The position numbers and the translations under genes were made by a program. Shown here in pieces: positions 17,599-26,355 of a stretch of 47,230 nucleotides of DNA. A model generated the notes under the pieces. That model ran no database searches, was not told the origin of the DNA, and was given only the letters and a program-made list of their open reading frames with translations. Source of the stretch: Candidatus Sabulitectum sp. (GTDB lineage: Bacteria; Fermentibacterota; Fermentibacteria; Fermentibacterales; JCC-6); NCBI GenBank assembly GCA_023139045.1, contig JAGLOJ010000015.1:1-47230 (forward strand). The letters are read 5' to 3'. The first letter of the stretch is position 1; each line of letters opens with the position of its first letter.

Positions 17599-18245
17599 TG
17601 GTGACCCTCCAGGATCAGCCAGTCATTCTGAATGGCCAGTTTCCGCAGTTTTCTTACAGGATGAACCGCAATCGCAGAGCCGCACAGATCAAGAATGTAT
17701 CGGTCTCCCCAGGAATCACCAAGAGCCAGAGCCTGTGAGGGTTCAATTCCCAGCTGATCCATGATCGCCATTGCCGGGGCGATTTTAGCTTTTCCATAGG
17801 GTCTCTGCCCAATAAGATGACCGGTGCATTTTCCGTTCTTCACAACAGGAATGCTGCCCCTGAAGCTCTTGAAGCCCAAACCTTCTGCTATGGCTTGCAC
17901 CAGAGGGGAAAGAGATGCGGAAAGAATGAATATTTCTGCACCTTCTTCTTTGTGACGATTGAGAATTTTAAGAACTCCCGGTCTGACCTTTTTCAGAAGA
18001 AGTGGAGTACACTCCTTAACCTCTTCATGAAGAACATCCACGGGAAGGCCACTGAAATAACCTCTGTTCCAGCCTCTGCCTTCCCGCATTGTTCTGATCG
18101 GATGCCTCAGATAATGGTAGAGAAACCTGATAACAACAGCTCTGGAGAGAACCTTTCTTCTAAAAAGACCAAGGACAAACTCCAGCTCGCTGGAAACTGA
18201 AATCAGTGTTCCATCAAGGTCGCAGATTACAATCCCGGGGTTCAA
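17595..18245 (-). CDS. HAD-superfamily phosphatase, SerB-like
   Basis: A 216-residue HAD hydrolase of the IB / phosphoserine-phosphatase type. Motif I is DLDGTL at residues 9-14, motif II ILSAS, a lysine lies in GKAKIAP, and motif IV is GDSWGD. The helical cap lies between motifs I and II. Family members hydrolyse small phosphate esters such as phosphoserine or phospholipid head groups; the substrate here cannot be read from sequence. Four-base overlaps link it to the gene before it and the gene after it. Confidence 0.82.
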   Translation of the reverse strand: MNPGIVICDLDGTLISVSSELEFVLGLFRRKVLSRAVVIRFLYHYLRHPIRTMREGRGWNRGYFSGLPVDVLHEEVKECTPLLLKKVRPGVLKILNRHKEEGAEIFILSASLSPLVQAIAEGLGFKSFRGSIPVVKNGKCTGHLIGQRPYGKAKIAPAMAIMDQLGIEPSQALALGDSWGDRYILDLCGSAIAVHPVRKLRKLAIQNDWLILEGHQ

Positions 18246-19099
18246 GAGCTCACCAGAACTCCACGGCCGGTGCCTGGTGTATTGTCAAAGGTTTCAAGAA
18301 TATGAACAAGTATGCCAGGGAATAATCTGGGAAATGCTCCATGAAAAAACGAATGTGCAAGGTTGGTGTACTCCACAATCTGAGTGGCGTATTCACCGCA
18401 GGAAGCATCCTCCGCGTCCACCAGCTGACCTATGCCGCGAACCTCATATGATTTACTGTCAAGGAAAACAAGACTTGTCACCGGCTCCTGCATGAGGTTG
18501 ATGAAAGTATGGGTTTCAAATGTGGGAGTGGAGTAAAGCTCAAGGCTGATCATTTTTGTAAGATCGAAATTCTCCGAAGTGGAATACAAATCCTTGAGAT
18601 AATCAATTTTGGCAGGCATTGAACTGTCTATGTTCACGCGCATGTATTCGTTTTTTTCAGCAATGATTTCTCTTCCCGGGCAGAGACCCATACCCTTGAA
18701 AGCGTTGTTTATGGTGAGAATACTGTCATTCCTTCTGGCACCTCTTGTTGCCATGGCAGCGTTGTGCGGACCGGCAAGAGATGGAGGAGAACCGCCCTGA
18801 CCTGTGATCATATCCCTGATTTTGTCAAGAACCTCTATCCGGGCGGTCAGGTTCCATTCCAGAAATTCTTCAGGCAGATCAGTGGTATTGTAATTTCCCC
18901 ACACACCATCAACTTTAGCTCTGATGACTCCCCGGGCTTCATTGGAAACATCTACACAATCCTGAGAAAACGAGCCGCTGTTCCAAAGTTCCACAACACC
19001 CTGCTCCATTTCACCGGCCAGAGCTTTCCCTGCAAAAGATGAAAGCAGAAGCGCCCCACTGGCCTTGCCGGCCTTTTCCAGAAATTCTCTTCTGTCCAT
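18242..19099 (-). CDS. Tat-exported protein of unknown function
   Basis: 285 residues beginning MDRREFLEKAGKASG, a twin-arginine-type signal (DRREFL) with a hydrophobic stretch and an AGKALA-like cleavage site. I do not recognise the mature domain; it has few cysteines and no metal-binding signature I can name. Tat export suggests that it folds or binds a cofactor in the cytoplasm first. I chose the ATG at 19099 because it gives the signal; a longer frame from 19195 adds an unlikely hydrophobic leader overlapping the divergent GreA gene. It is the first gene of the operon with the HAD and PP-loop genes; the overlaps imply co-expression but no shared pathway is obvious. Confidence 0.7.
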   Translation of the reverse strand: MDRREFLEKAGKASGALLLSSFAGKALAGEMEQGVVELWNSGSFSQDCVDVSNEARGVIRAKVDGVWGNYNTTDLPEEFLEWNLTARIEVLDKIRDMITGQGGSPPSLAGPHNAAMATRGARRNDSILTINNAFKGMGLCPGREIIAEKNEYMRVNIDSSMPAKIDYLKDLYSTSENFDLTKMISLELYSTPTFETHTFINLMQEPVTSLVFLDSKSYEVRGIGQLVDAEDASCGEYATQIVEYTNLAHSFFHGAFPRLFPGILVHILETFDNTPGTGRGVLVSS

Positions 19100-19195
19100 G
19101 GAAACCCCCCTCAAAAATAAGACTAACACAATAGGACAACAGATTGTTATTGTTGTCACTGATGTAAGAGCAATACTACCGGAGAGGAAAGTCAA

Positions 19196-21280
19196 TTGTC
19201 CAGACTTAAAGAACTGGCTGAAAGTCGCAATCCCGATGCCTTTATGGTAGCTTGGGAAGACGCGCTGACCACGGGAACTCCTGCAAAGGAACTACTTGAA
19301 TCACTTACCATTATGCAGAAGGAAGGGGAAAGCAATCTCCCCATACACCTGGCGGAACTTGCTGTTGAAAAGATGGATTCTGAAAACAGGGAGGATGTTC
19401 TCGAATTTACCTCCGGCGCCGCAAAGCTTTTTGAACACTCCTCTGTAATTGCCACCTCCCTGGTGGAAGCTCTCAGAGATAAGTTCCTGATTTTCGAGCC
19501 ACTGGAGGCCTTTATCTCTGCCAGTGGAATATTTTCCGAGAAAATACCATTAAGAGATTCCTGGAAAAAACTGGAAGAACTTCTCAGGTTCCAGCAGGGC
19601 AATTTTGTTCTCCACAAGGACTTCGGCCCAGGTGAAATCATGAGAGTATCCAGAAGTTCTTTCACCATTGACTTCCAGCGATCAAGAAATCACGACATGA
19701 CAGTGGAAGCCGCAATGGATTCTACCAACCCTATTACTCATGATTCTCTTTATGTGCAGAGATGGAAGCAGCATGATGACTTTACAACCCTCTTGAAACA
19801 GGGAGGAAAAACACTTCTTAAGAATGCATTCCGGGACATGGCGACAGAGAATTCCCTGAAGGAAGTTAATCTTCTCAAGCTTCTGGATGGATCCGATATC
19901 AAACCCCGTCAGATGTGGAAAATACTGAAAACTGCTGCTGCAGACTCTAATAAATTCATTGATATGGGAGATTCCATCATTCCTTCAGACAATTCTTCCC
20001 TGCTGGCACAGGTCGAGGCTGTAATCGCGATCAAAAAAATGGCAATGTCGGAGAAAACGAAGACTGTAACCTCCCTGCTGAAAGCAGCAGCAAGGGGAGA
20101 AGAGGCCAGTCTTGAACGTATATTTGACAAGGTCGTCAGTCTGAAAGATATCGAAAAAGGTGCTGTGTTTGAGCTTGCCTGGCTCTGCTCAAGCAAAGGA
20201 AGGGTTAAGAAATTTGAGGAAAGAACCCGCCACCTGCTGGAAATGAAGGCGGTAAGAGTGCAGAGAAGTATGGGAGAAATACACTCTGTACCCTGCAAAA
20301 AACTTTACATGAAGCAATTCTTTGCCAATTCTCCTGACGAAAAAGAGATATGGATTCTTCTGAATAAACTCCCCAGAACCATGCGGGAGCAAGCTGCGGA
20401 CCTCGCTGTAGAGTTTAACCCGGAGGTACATGCAGAGTATGTACTCAAGGCTCTTGATGACCCGGGAGAAACAGCACTTTTCATGTGGGCTCTGGAACGA
20501 GCAGCAAAGATGGATGATTACATGGAGCCTGTTAAAATAGTTGAACTGGCTCTGAAGAATCTGAATTTTGCCAAGTCTGAAATGCAGCGACGGATATGCT
20601 CGGTTCTCATGGACAAGTTGAGACCACAGCTTGAACAACACATTTCACTGCTTGATACCAGAAGACTTGAAACCCTCGCGGAGAACCTTGAAGAAAGCAT
20701 CGGAGCCCAGGAAACCGGACTGATGCTGCTGGCCAGACGGGAACTCTCTGGCAGGCGCACCGGCGGATTCACAAATATCAGAAAATTCTGGGAAAGTGAT
20801 TTCATCTTCTGCAGTCGAGATGGCATTGCCCGAAGAATTGATGAAATTGAAGATATCCGAACAATCCAGATACCCATAGCTGCAAAGGCTATTGCCGAGG
20901 CCGCATCTCACGGCGATCTGTCGGAGAATGCAGAATACACGGCAGCACTGGAAAAACGCGACTTCCTGCTTGAGATGCTGAACAGATTCAGAAAACAGCT
21001 CAAACTCATGAGACCTTATCCTGTGGGAGAGGTCAACACTGAAATAATCAGCCCCGCTACCAAGGTTATTATGGAGTCAATGGGTGACAGCCCTGAAATC
21101 CGAACCGTCTTCATAGTAGGTCTTATGGATGCAGATGCCGACAATGGATACATTGACTACAAGGCTCCCCTGGGTGCTGCTATGCTGGGACTCACCAAAG
21201 GAGATACAGTTCAGTTGCCCGGAGACAAAAATTCCATGTGGAGAATCACCGACATTACACTTATGGAAGAGAAGATGTAG
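19196..21280 (+). CDS. greA: GreA-type elongation factor with long N-terminal extension
   Basis: The last 160 or so residues of 694 form a complete Gre factor: the coiled-coil tip GDLSENAEYTAALEK at 573-587 with the acidic residues that stimulate RNA polymerase transcript cleavage, then the C-terminal beta domain ending in GDTVQLPG and WRITDI. The first 530 residues are helical, TPR- or HEAT-like, and have no counterpart in E. coli GreA (158 residues). Chlamydial GreA is known to be similarly extended. The TTG start at 19196 follows GAGAGGA. A 94-base divergent gap separates it from the Tat-protein gene. It is likely the only Gre factor nearby and rescues backtracked polymerase; the extension may bind polymerase or another partner. 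Confidence 0.88.
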   Translation: MSRLKELAESRNPDAFMVAWEDALTTGTPAKELLESLTIMQKEGESNLPIHLAELAVEKMDSENREDVLEFTSGAAKLFEHSSVIATSLVEALRDKFLIFEPLEAFISASGIFSEKIPLRDSWKKLEELLRFQQGNFVLHKDFGPGEIMRVSRSSFTIDFQRSRNHDMTVEAAMDSTNPITHDSLYVQRWKQHDDFTTLLKQGGKTLLKNAFRDMATENSLKEVNLLKLLDGSDIKPRQMWKILKTAAADSNKFIDMGDSIIPSDNSSLLAQVEAVIAIKKMAMSEKTKTVTSLLKAAARGEEASLERIFDKVVSLKDIEKGAVFELAWLCSSKGRVKKFEERTRHLLEMKAVRVQRSMGEIHSVPCKKLYMKQFFANSPDEKEIWILLNKLPRTMREQAADLAVEFNPEVHAEYVLKALDDPGETALFMWALERAAKMDDYMEPVKIVELALKNLNFAKSEMQRRICSVLMDKLRPQLEQHISLLDTRRLETLAENLEESIGAQETGLMLLARRELSGRRTGGFTNIRKFWESDFIFCSRDGIARRIDEIEDIRTIQIPIAAKAIAEAASHGDLSENAEYTAALEKRDFLLEMLNRFRKQLKLMRPYPVGEVNTEIISPATKVIMESMGDSPEIRTVFIVGLMDADADNGYIDYKAPLGAAMLGLTKGDTVQLPGDKNSMWRITDITLMEEKM

Positions 21281-21283
21281 TTT

Positions 21284-21547
21284 ATGAATTGCATCCTTTG
21301 CGGCCGGCAATGGCAGGGCAAAACCGTGCCATTCGGTGCTGTGTGTGACAAATGTGACTGCTGGCTGCATTCCTGTATTCAGTGTGCATTGTGGGATCCC
21401 CAGGCGCAGATGTGCCGATCTATGACCACAGACTCAGTGGCAGACCGGCATGGGAAGAATTTCTGCGAGGAATGGAAACCGGGTAACCGGAAGGCAGAAA
21501 CAGATAAAGATTCCGGTGGGAAATTCGCATCCCTCTTTGGAGACTGA
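21284..21547 (+). CDS. Small Cys-rich, probable zinc-binding protein
   Basis: An 87-residue protein with CxxC at C3/C6, then CDKCDCW, CIQCALW and further cysteines, consistent with one or two structural zinc sites. I do not recognise a named family. Its ATG begins three bases after the greA stop and a glycosyltransferase follows three bases after its own stop, so it is part of one transcript. The high density of paired cysteines in a clean frame argues that it is real. Confidence 0.65.
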   Translation: MNCILCGRQWQGKTVPFGAVCDKCDCWLHSCIQCALWDPQAQMCRSMTTDSVADRHGKNFCEEWKPGNRKAETDKDSGGKFASLFGD

Positions 21548-21550
21548 TCC

Positions 21551-22588
21551 ATGCGCATTATCGTAGCCACAACCCACACCATACCAGTCTACTCGGGTGG
21601 CTGGACAACTCCATTAGACCTTCTCGGTCAGGATCATCAGGCAATGTATGTGATCCGCAAATACAAGCTAAGCACAAAAACATATGAGGGCATCAAGTGT
21701 GTCGGAGTAGGGGCAACTGGTGTACTTTCAGTCCCGTGGAAACGGGGTGACAGACACCGCCACCGATTAATCCAGTGGCTGTTCCGCAGATCGCTTAAAA
21801 AACACTTCGGTAAGTTCAATGCGGATTTCGTTCTCTGCCTGGATCCGGAAGCGGGTTACTCGGCAATGTATTCCGGACTGCCCTACGCAATGCGTTTTCA
21901 TTCGAAACTTCAACCCGAGCACCTTGGACCTGACTTTGCTGCTCTAATAAAAAACGCGGTTTTTGCAACAGCCTGCCCGGCCACTCATATCCCTGATATT
22001 GAGGTTCTCGCGCACAATCAGGACCTGTCCCGATTCGAATTTACAGAGAGCCCGACAGCGGAAAGAGCCCTTCTGCTCACCAGCATAGACAGTATCCATG
22101 AGCCCGAGCTTTTCATTGAGGGAGTAATGCTCTCAAAAACAATGAAAGGCGATATTGTAGGCACCGGTGAAGACAGAGATCACATTGCTGCTCTCTGCAG
22201 GAAAACAAAAGGAAGGGTTCGCTGTCTGCCGCCGGTTCCCCGACTTAAAGTTCCAGAGCTTCTCAGAAACTATCAAGTGGGAATTGCCACTGTTCAGGAG
22301 ATCTCTCCAGTCGTTTACCAGATGAAGGTGAATGCCTATATGGCGGCCGGTCTCTACACTCTGGCAAAACCATGGACTCACATAGTAGCTGAGACACCGG
22401 AGCTCGTTGGCTCTTTCACTACAGCACAAGACATGGCTGACTGTCTCGATTACCTCAGCGAGAACTGGCTGGAGACTCTGGAAACCCGCAGAAAAGCCAG
22501 GGACTGGATCCACAAACATTATTCTGTAGAGATCCCTCGCAGGCGTTTCAACGAGATTCTCAGCGAGAAATTCCCCTCAGGCAACTGA
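21551..22588 (+). CDS. Glycosyltransferase, GT4-like
   Basis: A 345-residue GT-B type transferase: an N-terminal Rossmann-like half starting RIIVATTHTIPVYSGG and a C-terminal half with MKVNAYMAAGLY in the place of the nucleotide-sugar binding E-x7-E region, which is degenerate. The glycine-rich loop near the N-terminus and the final helix typical of GT4 are present. It opens the polysaccharide locus, three bases after the Cys-rich gene. Donor and acceptor are unknown; the weak donor-site motif leaves some doubt that it is catalytically standard. Confidence 0.7.
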   Translation: MRIIVATTHTIPVYSGGWTTPLDLLGQDHQAMYVIRKYKLSTKTYEGIKCVGVGATGVLSVPWKRGDRHRHRLIQWLFRRSLKKHFGKFNADFVLCLDPEAGYSAMYSGLPYAMRFHSKLQPEHLGPDFAALIKNAVFATACPATHIPDIEVLAHNQDLSRFEFTESPTAERALLLTSIDSIHEPELFIEGVMLSKTMKGDIVGTGEDRDHIAALCRKTKGRVRCLPPVPRLKVPELLRNYQVGIATVQEISPVVYQMKVNAYMAAGLYTLAKPWTHIVAETPELVGSFTTAQDMADCLDYLSENWLETLETRRKARDWIHKHYSVEIPRRRFNEILSEKFPSGN

Positions 22589-22783
22589 CTTCCCTGCCGG
22601 AAACATCCACTTTGTCTCCTGCTGTGAACCGACAAGTGCAATTCCCGTTTATCAGGAGGAGGAAACGATTAAATTCGTCAAGGCTGTTCTCTTTCCAAAG
22701 CTGATAAGCGGCGCGCAAGCGAACCCTGCTCCCGAACCCGTATCGGTTTCAATCAACACCATACATGTATTGGGGAAAAGATA

Positions 22784-24358
22784 TCAGCGGGAAAGTCTCT
22801 GCCTGATCTTTTCTGTAACCTGAGATAACGCACTGGAAAATGTTGTGCTTCCAAGAGCACCAAGAACCAGCACCATGAGAAGAACGCCACCGGCAGTGTA
22901 AGAAAGCAACTGCGTGAACCGTGTAACCAGAGAAGATTCTGTTGAAAATGGCCAGAGGTGGATCAGAAGAAGACAGCCTGCAACAAGAACAATATTGGCG
23001 GTAAATATCTTCAGTTGCTCTGCCAGAATCAGTCGCAGATGTAACCCCCCCATCTTCCTGGACAACGACCAGAGAAGATAAATCGTTTTGGCTGTTGATG
23101 TTACTGTTGTAGCCAGGGCAAGACCACCGATTCCTAGAGGTCCCACAAGAATCAGATTAAGCAGCACATTCGCCACAACACCAAATATACCAATGGTCAC
23201 AGGAGTTACGGAATCCTTTTGTGCATAGAATGCCCTGGAGACAAGAGATCCTATACCGAACTGAGCAAGCCAAGGGGCATAGAATGCCAGTGCATAACCG
23301 ATGTAGCGAGAATCATCTCCTGTAAAGTTCCCTTTTTGAAAGAACACTGAAACAACAGGAACTGCCAGAACCGTCAGAAATGCAGCAGTGGGCCACATTA
23401 CCAGGGATGTTGTGTTCATATTTTTTCGAAGAACTGCCAGAAGTTTTTCCTTTTTGCCTTTTGCAGCTTCCGCTGAGAAACTTAAATCGGCAAAGGTGAG
23501 AAATGGCTGAAAGACAACGGCAAGAACAATATTTTTGATTCTGTTGGCATAATCTATGGCGGTAACGGAACTCTCAGGCAGAAATGAAGCCAGCATTTTG
23601 TCTGCGATCGGTGCAAAAAATCCTACAACTGTTCCACCAACAACAGGCACAGCCATTCTGGCAAGCTGCCCCATAAAGGGATCTCCGGAAATTGAGGGCT
23701 GTACCTTAAATCCACTTCTGAAACTTTGAACAAGAAGAAAAACAAACTCCGTCAAACCACCGACGAGCATGGATATGGGAAGGATCCTGATTCCTATTCC
23801 ACCTCTTACAATAAGCAAAACAGTTAGTGATACTGCCAGACCGAGTACACCGGAAGCAGCAAGGGCGATAAATCTTTTCTCATACTTGATAAAATTTGCC
23901 AGAATCCCGTTAACAGTTCCGAGAAGAACCATGGGAAGAAGTATCCTGAGAAGGCTTGAAGCGAGAAGCAACATTTCATGAGACCCGTTTGGACTCACTA
24001 TTTTCACAAGACTGCCACTGGAAAACCAGAGAATTGCGATTAATGCAGAACTGGTAAGGACAAGCCAGGATATGGTTTTGTTCACAAAGGAAACTGCACC
24101 GTCATGCCCCCTCTCCTGCATGACTCTGGAATAGATGGGTATGAAAGCGGAACCAAATGAATGGGCAACAACTTCCCTGACAAGGAATGGGAAAACTACG
24201 GCCACAGCAAGAGCATCTGTACGCCAGTTCGCTCCAAAAATGGATGTTATCTGGGCAAAACGGACATAGGCTAAGAGAGCTCCAACAACACTGCTTGCAG
24301 AAAGAACAGAGAGGCCTAACAGTTTGCTTTCTCCGGCTGGTCTTGCATTATCAGCCAT
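22784..24358 (-). CDS. MurJ/MviN-type lipid-linked oligosaccharide flippase
   Basis: A 524-residue polytopic protein with about 14 hydrophobic segments of the MATE/MVF superfamily. The segment NWRTDALAVAVVFPFLVR near the N-terminus and SRAFYAQKDSVTPV in the second half are MurJ signatures. MurJ flips lipid II; in polysaccharide loci related proteins act as Wzx-like flippases. The setting among glycosyltransferases favours the second role, but a housekeeping MurJ cannot be excluded. Its ATG overlaps the upstream GT2 gene by eight bases. The 195-base gap before the convergent gene holds no clear terminator. Confidence 0.87.
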   Translation of the reverse strand: MADNARPAGESKLLGLSVLSASSVVGALLAYVRFAQITSIFGANWRTDALAVAVVFPFLVREVVAHSFGSAFIPIYSRVMQERGHDGAVSFVNKTISWLVLTSSALIAILWFSSGSLVKIVSPNGSHEMLLLASSLLRILLPMVLLGTVNGILANFIKYEKRFIALAASGVLGLAVSLTVLLIVRGGIGIRILPISMLVGGLTEFVFLLVQSFRSGFKVQPSISGDPFMGQLARMAVPVVGGTVVGFFAPIADKMLASFLPESSVTAIDYANRIKNIVLAVVFQPFLTFADLSFSAEAAKGKKEKLLAVLRKNMNTTSLVMWPTAAFLTVLAVPVVSVFFQKGNFTGDDSRYIGYALAFYAPWLAQFGIGSLVSRAFYAQKDSVTPVTIGIFGVVANVLLNLILVGPLGIGGLALATTVTSTAKTIYLLWSLSRKMGGLHLRLILAEQLKIFTANIVLVAGCLLLIHLWPFSTESSLVTRFTQLLSYTAGGVLLMVLVLGALGSTTFSSALSQVTEKIRQRLSR

Positions 24359-25202
24359 TCAATGCTCCCGGAAGCTTCGGCGCAACCCCGCTGAGTACTG
24401 ATCTAAGTGCCCGGTAATAGCCTCTTGCAGCTTCAGGATCGATTATCGCATACACAGCAAACCGGAAGATGCACTTGGCGATAATCATTTTTCTTACTGC
24501 ATCGGCGTTGGCAGAATCGTGATCACGGAAGAACTGCAAAAGCCCCCAGTGAAAACAGGAAAGTCTGGTGGCAGTAGCTCTGTCAGCACCTGATCCCTCA
24601 TTATGTATGAATCTGCTTCCCCGGCAGAAATCGACAGTCAATCCCTTTTCTCTTGCCCGCGAGCAGATATCCACATCTTCAAAATAGAGAGGGTACCTGC
24701 TGCTGAAACCACCCAGGTTCAGGAAATCTTCTTTATGGATCATGATCAGGGAGCCCTGAAGCCAATCCATTTGATCTCTTCTCCAGAGAGACTCTGCCGA
24801 CTTGAAAATCTGTGATCTGATCCAGTTTTTGTCGGGCCATACTCCTGTTGAATGAACCTCATTACCGGCAGAATCAATGGTAAGGGCACCGGTCAGCTTA
24901 CCACAGGCGTGATAATTAAAAAGAACTTCCAGTGACTCTCTGTTTTCTGGAAGAGTGTCAGGATTTGTGATAAGCACAACTGGTGTATCTGCTTCCTGAA
25001 CAGCACGATTGATGCCTCCACCAAACCCACTGTTGCCGGTGAACGACAGTACAGTCGCATCTCCGCTGATACCTCGGGGAAGTAAATTCCCATTATCGAC
25101 AATCAAGCAGGCAGCACCTACACTGGACCATTTTCGTACCCATTCCCTGACAATGTCAGGGTTACCGAAAGCAACAGTAACCACGGTAATAGGCAGAAAC
25201 AA
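24351..25202 (-). CDS. Glycosyltransferase family 2
   Basis: GT-A fold transferase of about 283 residues resembling rhamnosyltransferases. It has FGGGINRAV, the metal and nucleotide motif ITNPDTL (DxD position), and YFEDVDICSRAREKG with the catalytic ED. A TTG at 25202 preceded by GGAGGGG is the best start; a TTG at 25217 is also in frame but would put the ribosome binding site inside the gene. It is co-transcribed with the flippase downstream. Activity is inferred from family; sugar and acceptor unknown. Confidence 0.88.
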   Translation of the reverse strand: MFLPITVVTVAFGNPDIVREWVRKWSSVGAACLIVDNGNLLPRGISGDATVLSFTGNSGFGGGINRAVQEADTPVVLITNPDTLPENRESLEVLFNYHACGKLTGALTIDSAGNEVHSTGVWPDKNWIRSQIFKSAESLWRRDQMDWLQGSLIMIHKEDFLNLGGFSSRYPLYFEDVDICSRAREKGLTVDFCRGSRFIHNEGSGADRATATRLSCFHWGLLQFFRDHDSANADAVRKMIIAKCIFRFAVYAIIDPEAARGYYRALRSVLSGVAPKLPGALNG

Positions 25203-25248
25203 GAATAACCCCTCCAAAGTTCAGAACAGCAATATCGAACCAGCAAGC

Positions 25249-25276
25249 AATATAGTTTATTTGTTTGATTTTACAA
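25249..25276 (-). promoter_or_regulatory. Likely promoter of the GT2-flippase pair
   Basis: On the minus strand TTGTAA (25271-25276), a 16-base spacer, and TATATT (25249-25254). The gap 25203-25378 between divergent GT2 genes is AT-rich. Transcription would start about 40 bases before the TTG start. Confidence 0.45.
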
Positions 25277-25378
25277 TTCCTTATGCAGGGCTTTTCTTTT
25301 TTCTCAATGTAAACTATTTTGCACCGTCGGATTGATAGAATACGGTTTTTTTTAACCTGGATGGACGGGTTTGCTTTC

Positions 25379-26323
25379 ATGGCTCTTTCAGAAAACAAAA
25401 GACTTCCCAGCATTGGCGTTCTCATGATTAACTACAACCAGTGGGACCTCACCCTGAAATGCGTAAAATCTCTTCTGGAATCGGAAGGTGTTAGCGTATT
25501 TATAGGCCTTGTTGACAACAACTCCAGAGATCCGGATCCAGACTGGGTGACAAATATACAGGAAATCAGCTTCCACCGGAATTCCGGCAACTATGGCTTT
25601 ATTGCAGGCAATATCAAGGCTTATGAAATGGTTATCCAACAGAATGTTGATTTCGTAATTCTGTTGAACAACGACACTGAAGTGGACCCGGGAATGCTTC
25701 TCCATCTCGTGACTCATTTTGAAAAATATCCTGACACAGGGCTTGCAACTCCAGCAATCAGTTATGCAGAAAACAGAAGTATCATCTGGCATGCCGGTGG
25801 CACCTTCCATCCGAGAAAAATGGGTGTAAGGCAGTTGTATGCAACGGTGGCAGATCTTCCAGAAATGGCCGTTGAGGTGGATCAGATATCCGGTTGCGCC
25901 ATGATGATGCGGACAGAACTTTTCAAGAAAATTGGATACCAGAATCCGGATCTGTTCATTTACCATGAGGATGTTGAACAGAGCCTGAAATCTAAAGAGA
26001 TGGGGTTCAAGAACTATCTTGTTCCTGAAGCCAGAATGATTCATCATGTCTCAATTACGGTGGGTGGAGTACTCTCTCCGTTTGCTGTTTACTACACCCA
26101 CAGAAACAGATACATTTTTGCCAGTCGAAATCTCAAAAAAATGGATCTGTTCGCTTTTAGACTTTATTACTTTGCAGTTACCCTTGTAAAAACGATTATC
26201 TATCCGCTTAAGAAGTCTGGAAATCTTGTCTACTGGATGTGGCTTGCTCTTTTACACGGTGTGATGAATACTCCTTCCAGGAGGCCGGCAGCTCTCTTTC
26301 CTGATCCTGAAGGAAACAAATGA
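25379..26323 (+). CDS. Glycosyltransferase family 2
   Basis: GT2 transferase, about 314 residues, with VLMINYNQWDLT at the start of the fold, LVDNNSRD, LLNNDTEVDPG (DxD) and IYHEDVEQSLK (ED). It ends in a basic, partly hydrophobic region, as in rhamnosyltransferase-type enzymes. The start is uncertain: the ATG at 25379 is the nearest before the domain, while an earlier ATG at 25361 or the frame start at 25319 would add up to 20 residues. It is divergent from the GT2 at 24351; the two have similar motifs but are clearly different sequences. Confidence 0.88.
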   Translation: MALSENKRLPSIGVLMINYNQWDLTLKCVKSLLESEGVSVFIGLVDNNSRDPDPDWVTNIQEISFHRNSGNYGFIAGNIKAYEMVIQQNVDFVILLNNDTEVDPGMLLHLVTHFEKYPDTGLATPAISYAENRSIIWHAGGTFHPRKMGVRQLYATVADLPEMAVEVDQISGCAMMMRTELFKKIGYQNPDLFIYHEDVEQSLKSKEMGFKNYLVPEARMIHHVSITVGGVLSPFAVYYTHRNRYIFASRNLKKMDLFAFRLYYFAVTLVKTIIYPLKKSGNLVYWMWLALLHGVMNTPSRRPAALFPDPEGNK

Positions 26324-26355
26324 CACCATTCTCTTCATGGTCCACTTGGAGATAG

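Noticed and set aside
22589-22783. Open frame with signal-like residues in the convergent gap
   Set aside because: A plus-strand frame across 22602-22820 has a purine-rich AGGAGGAGG in front of an ATT, but no standard start, and its end lies inside the flippase gene.
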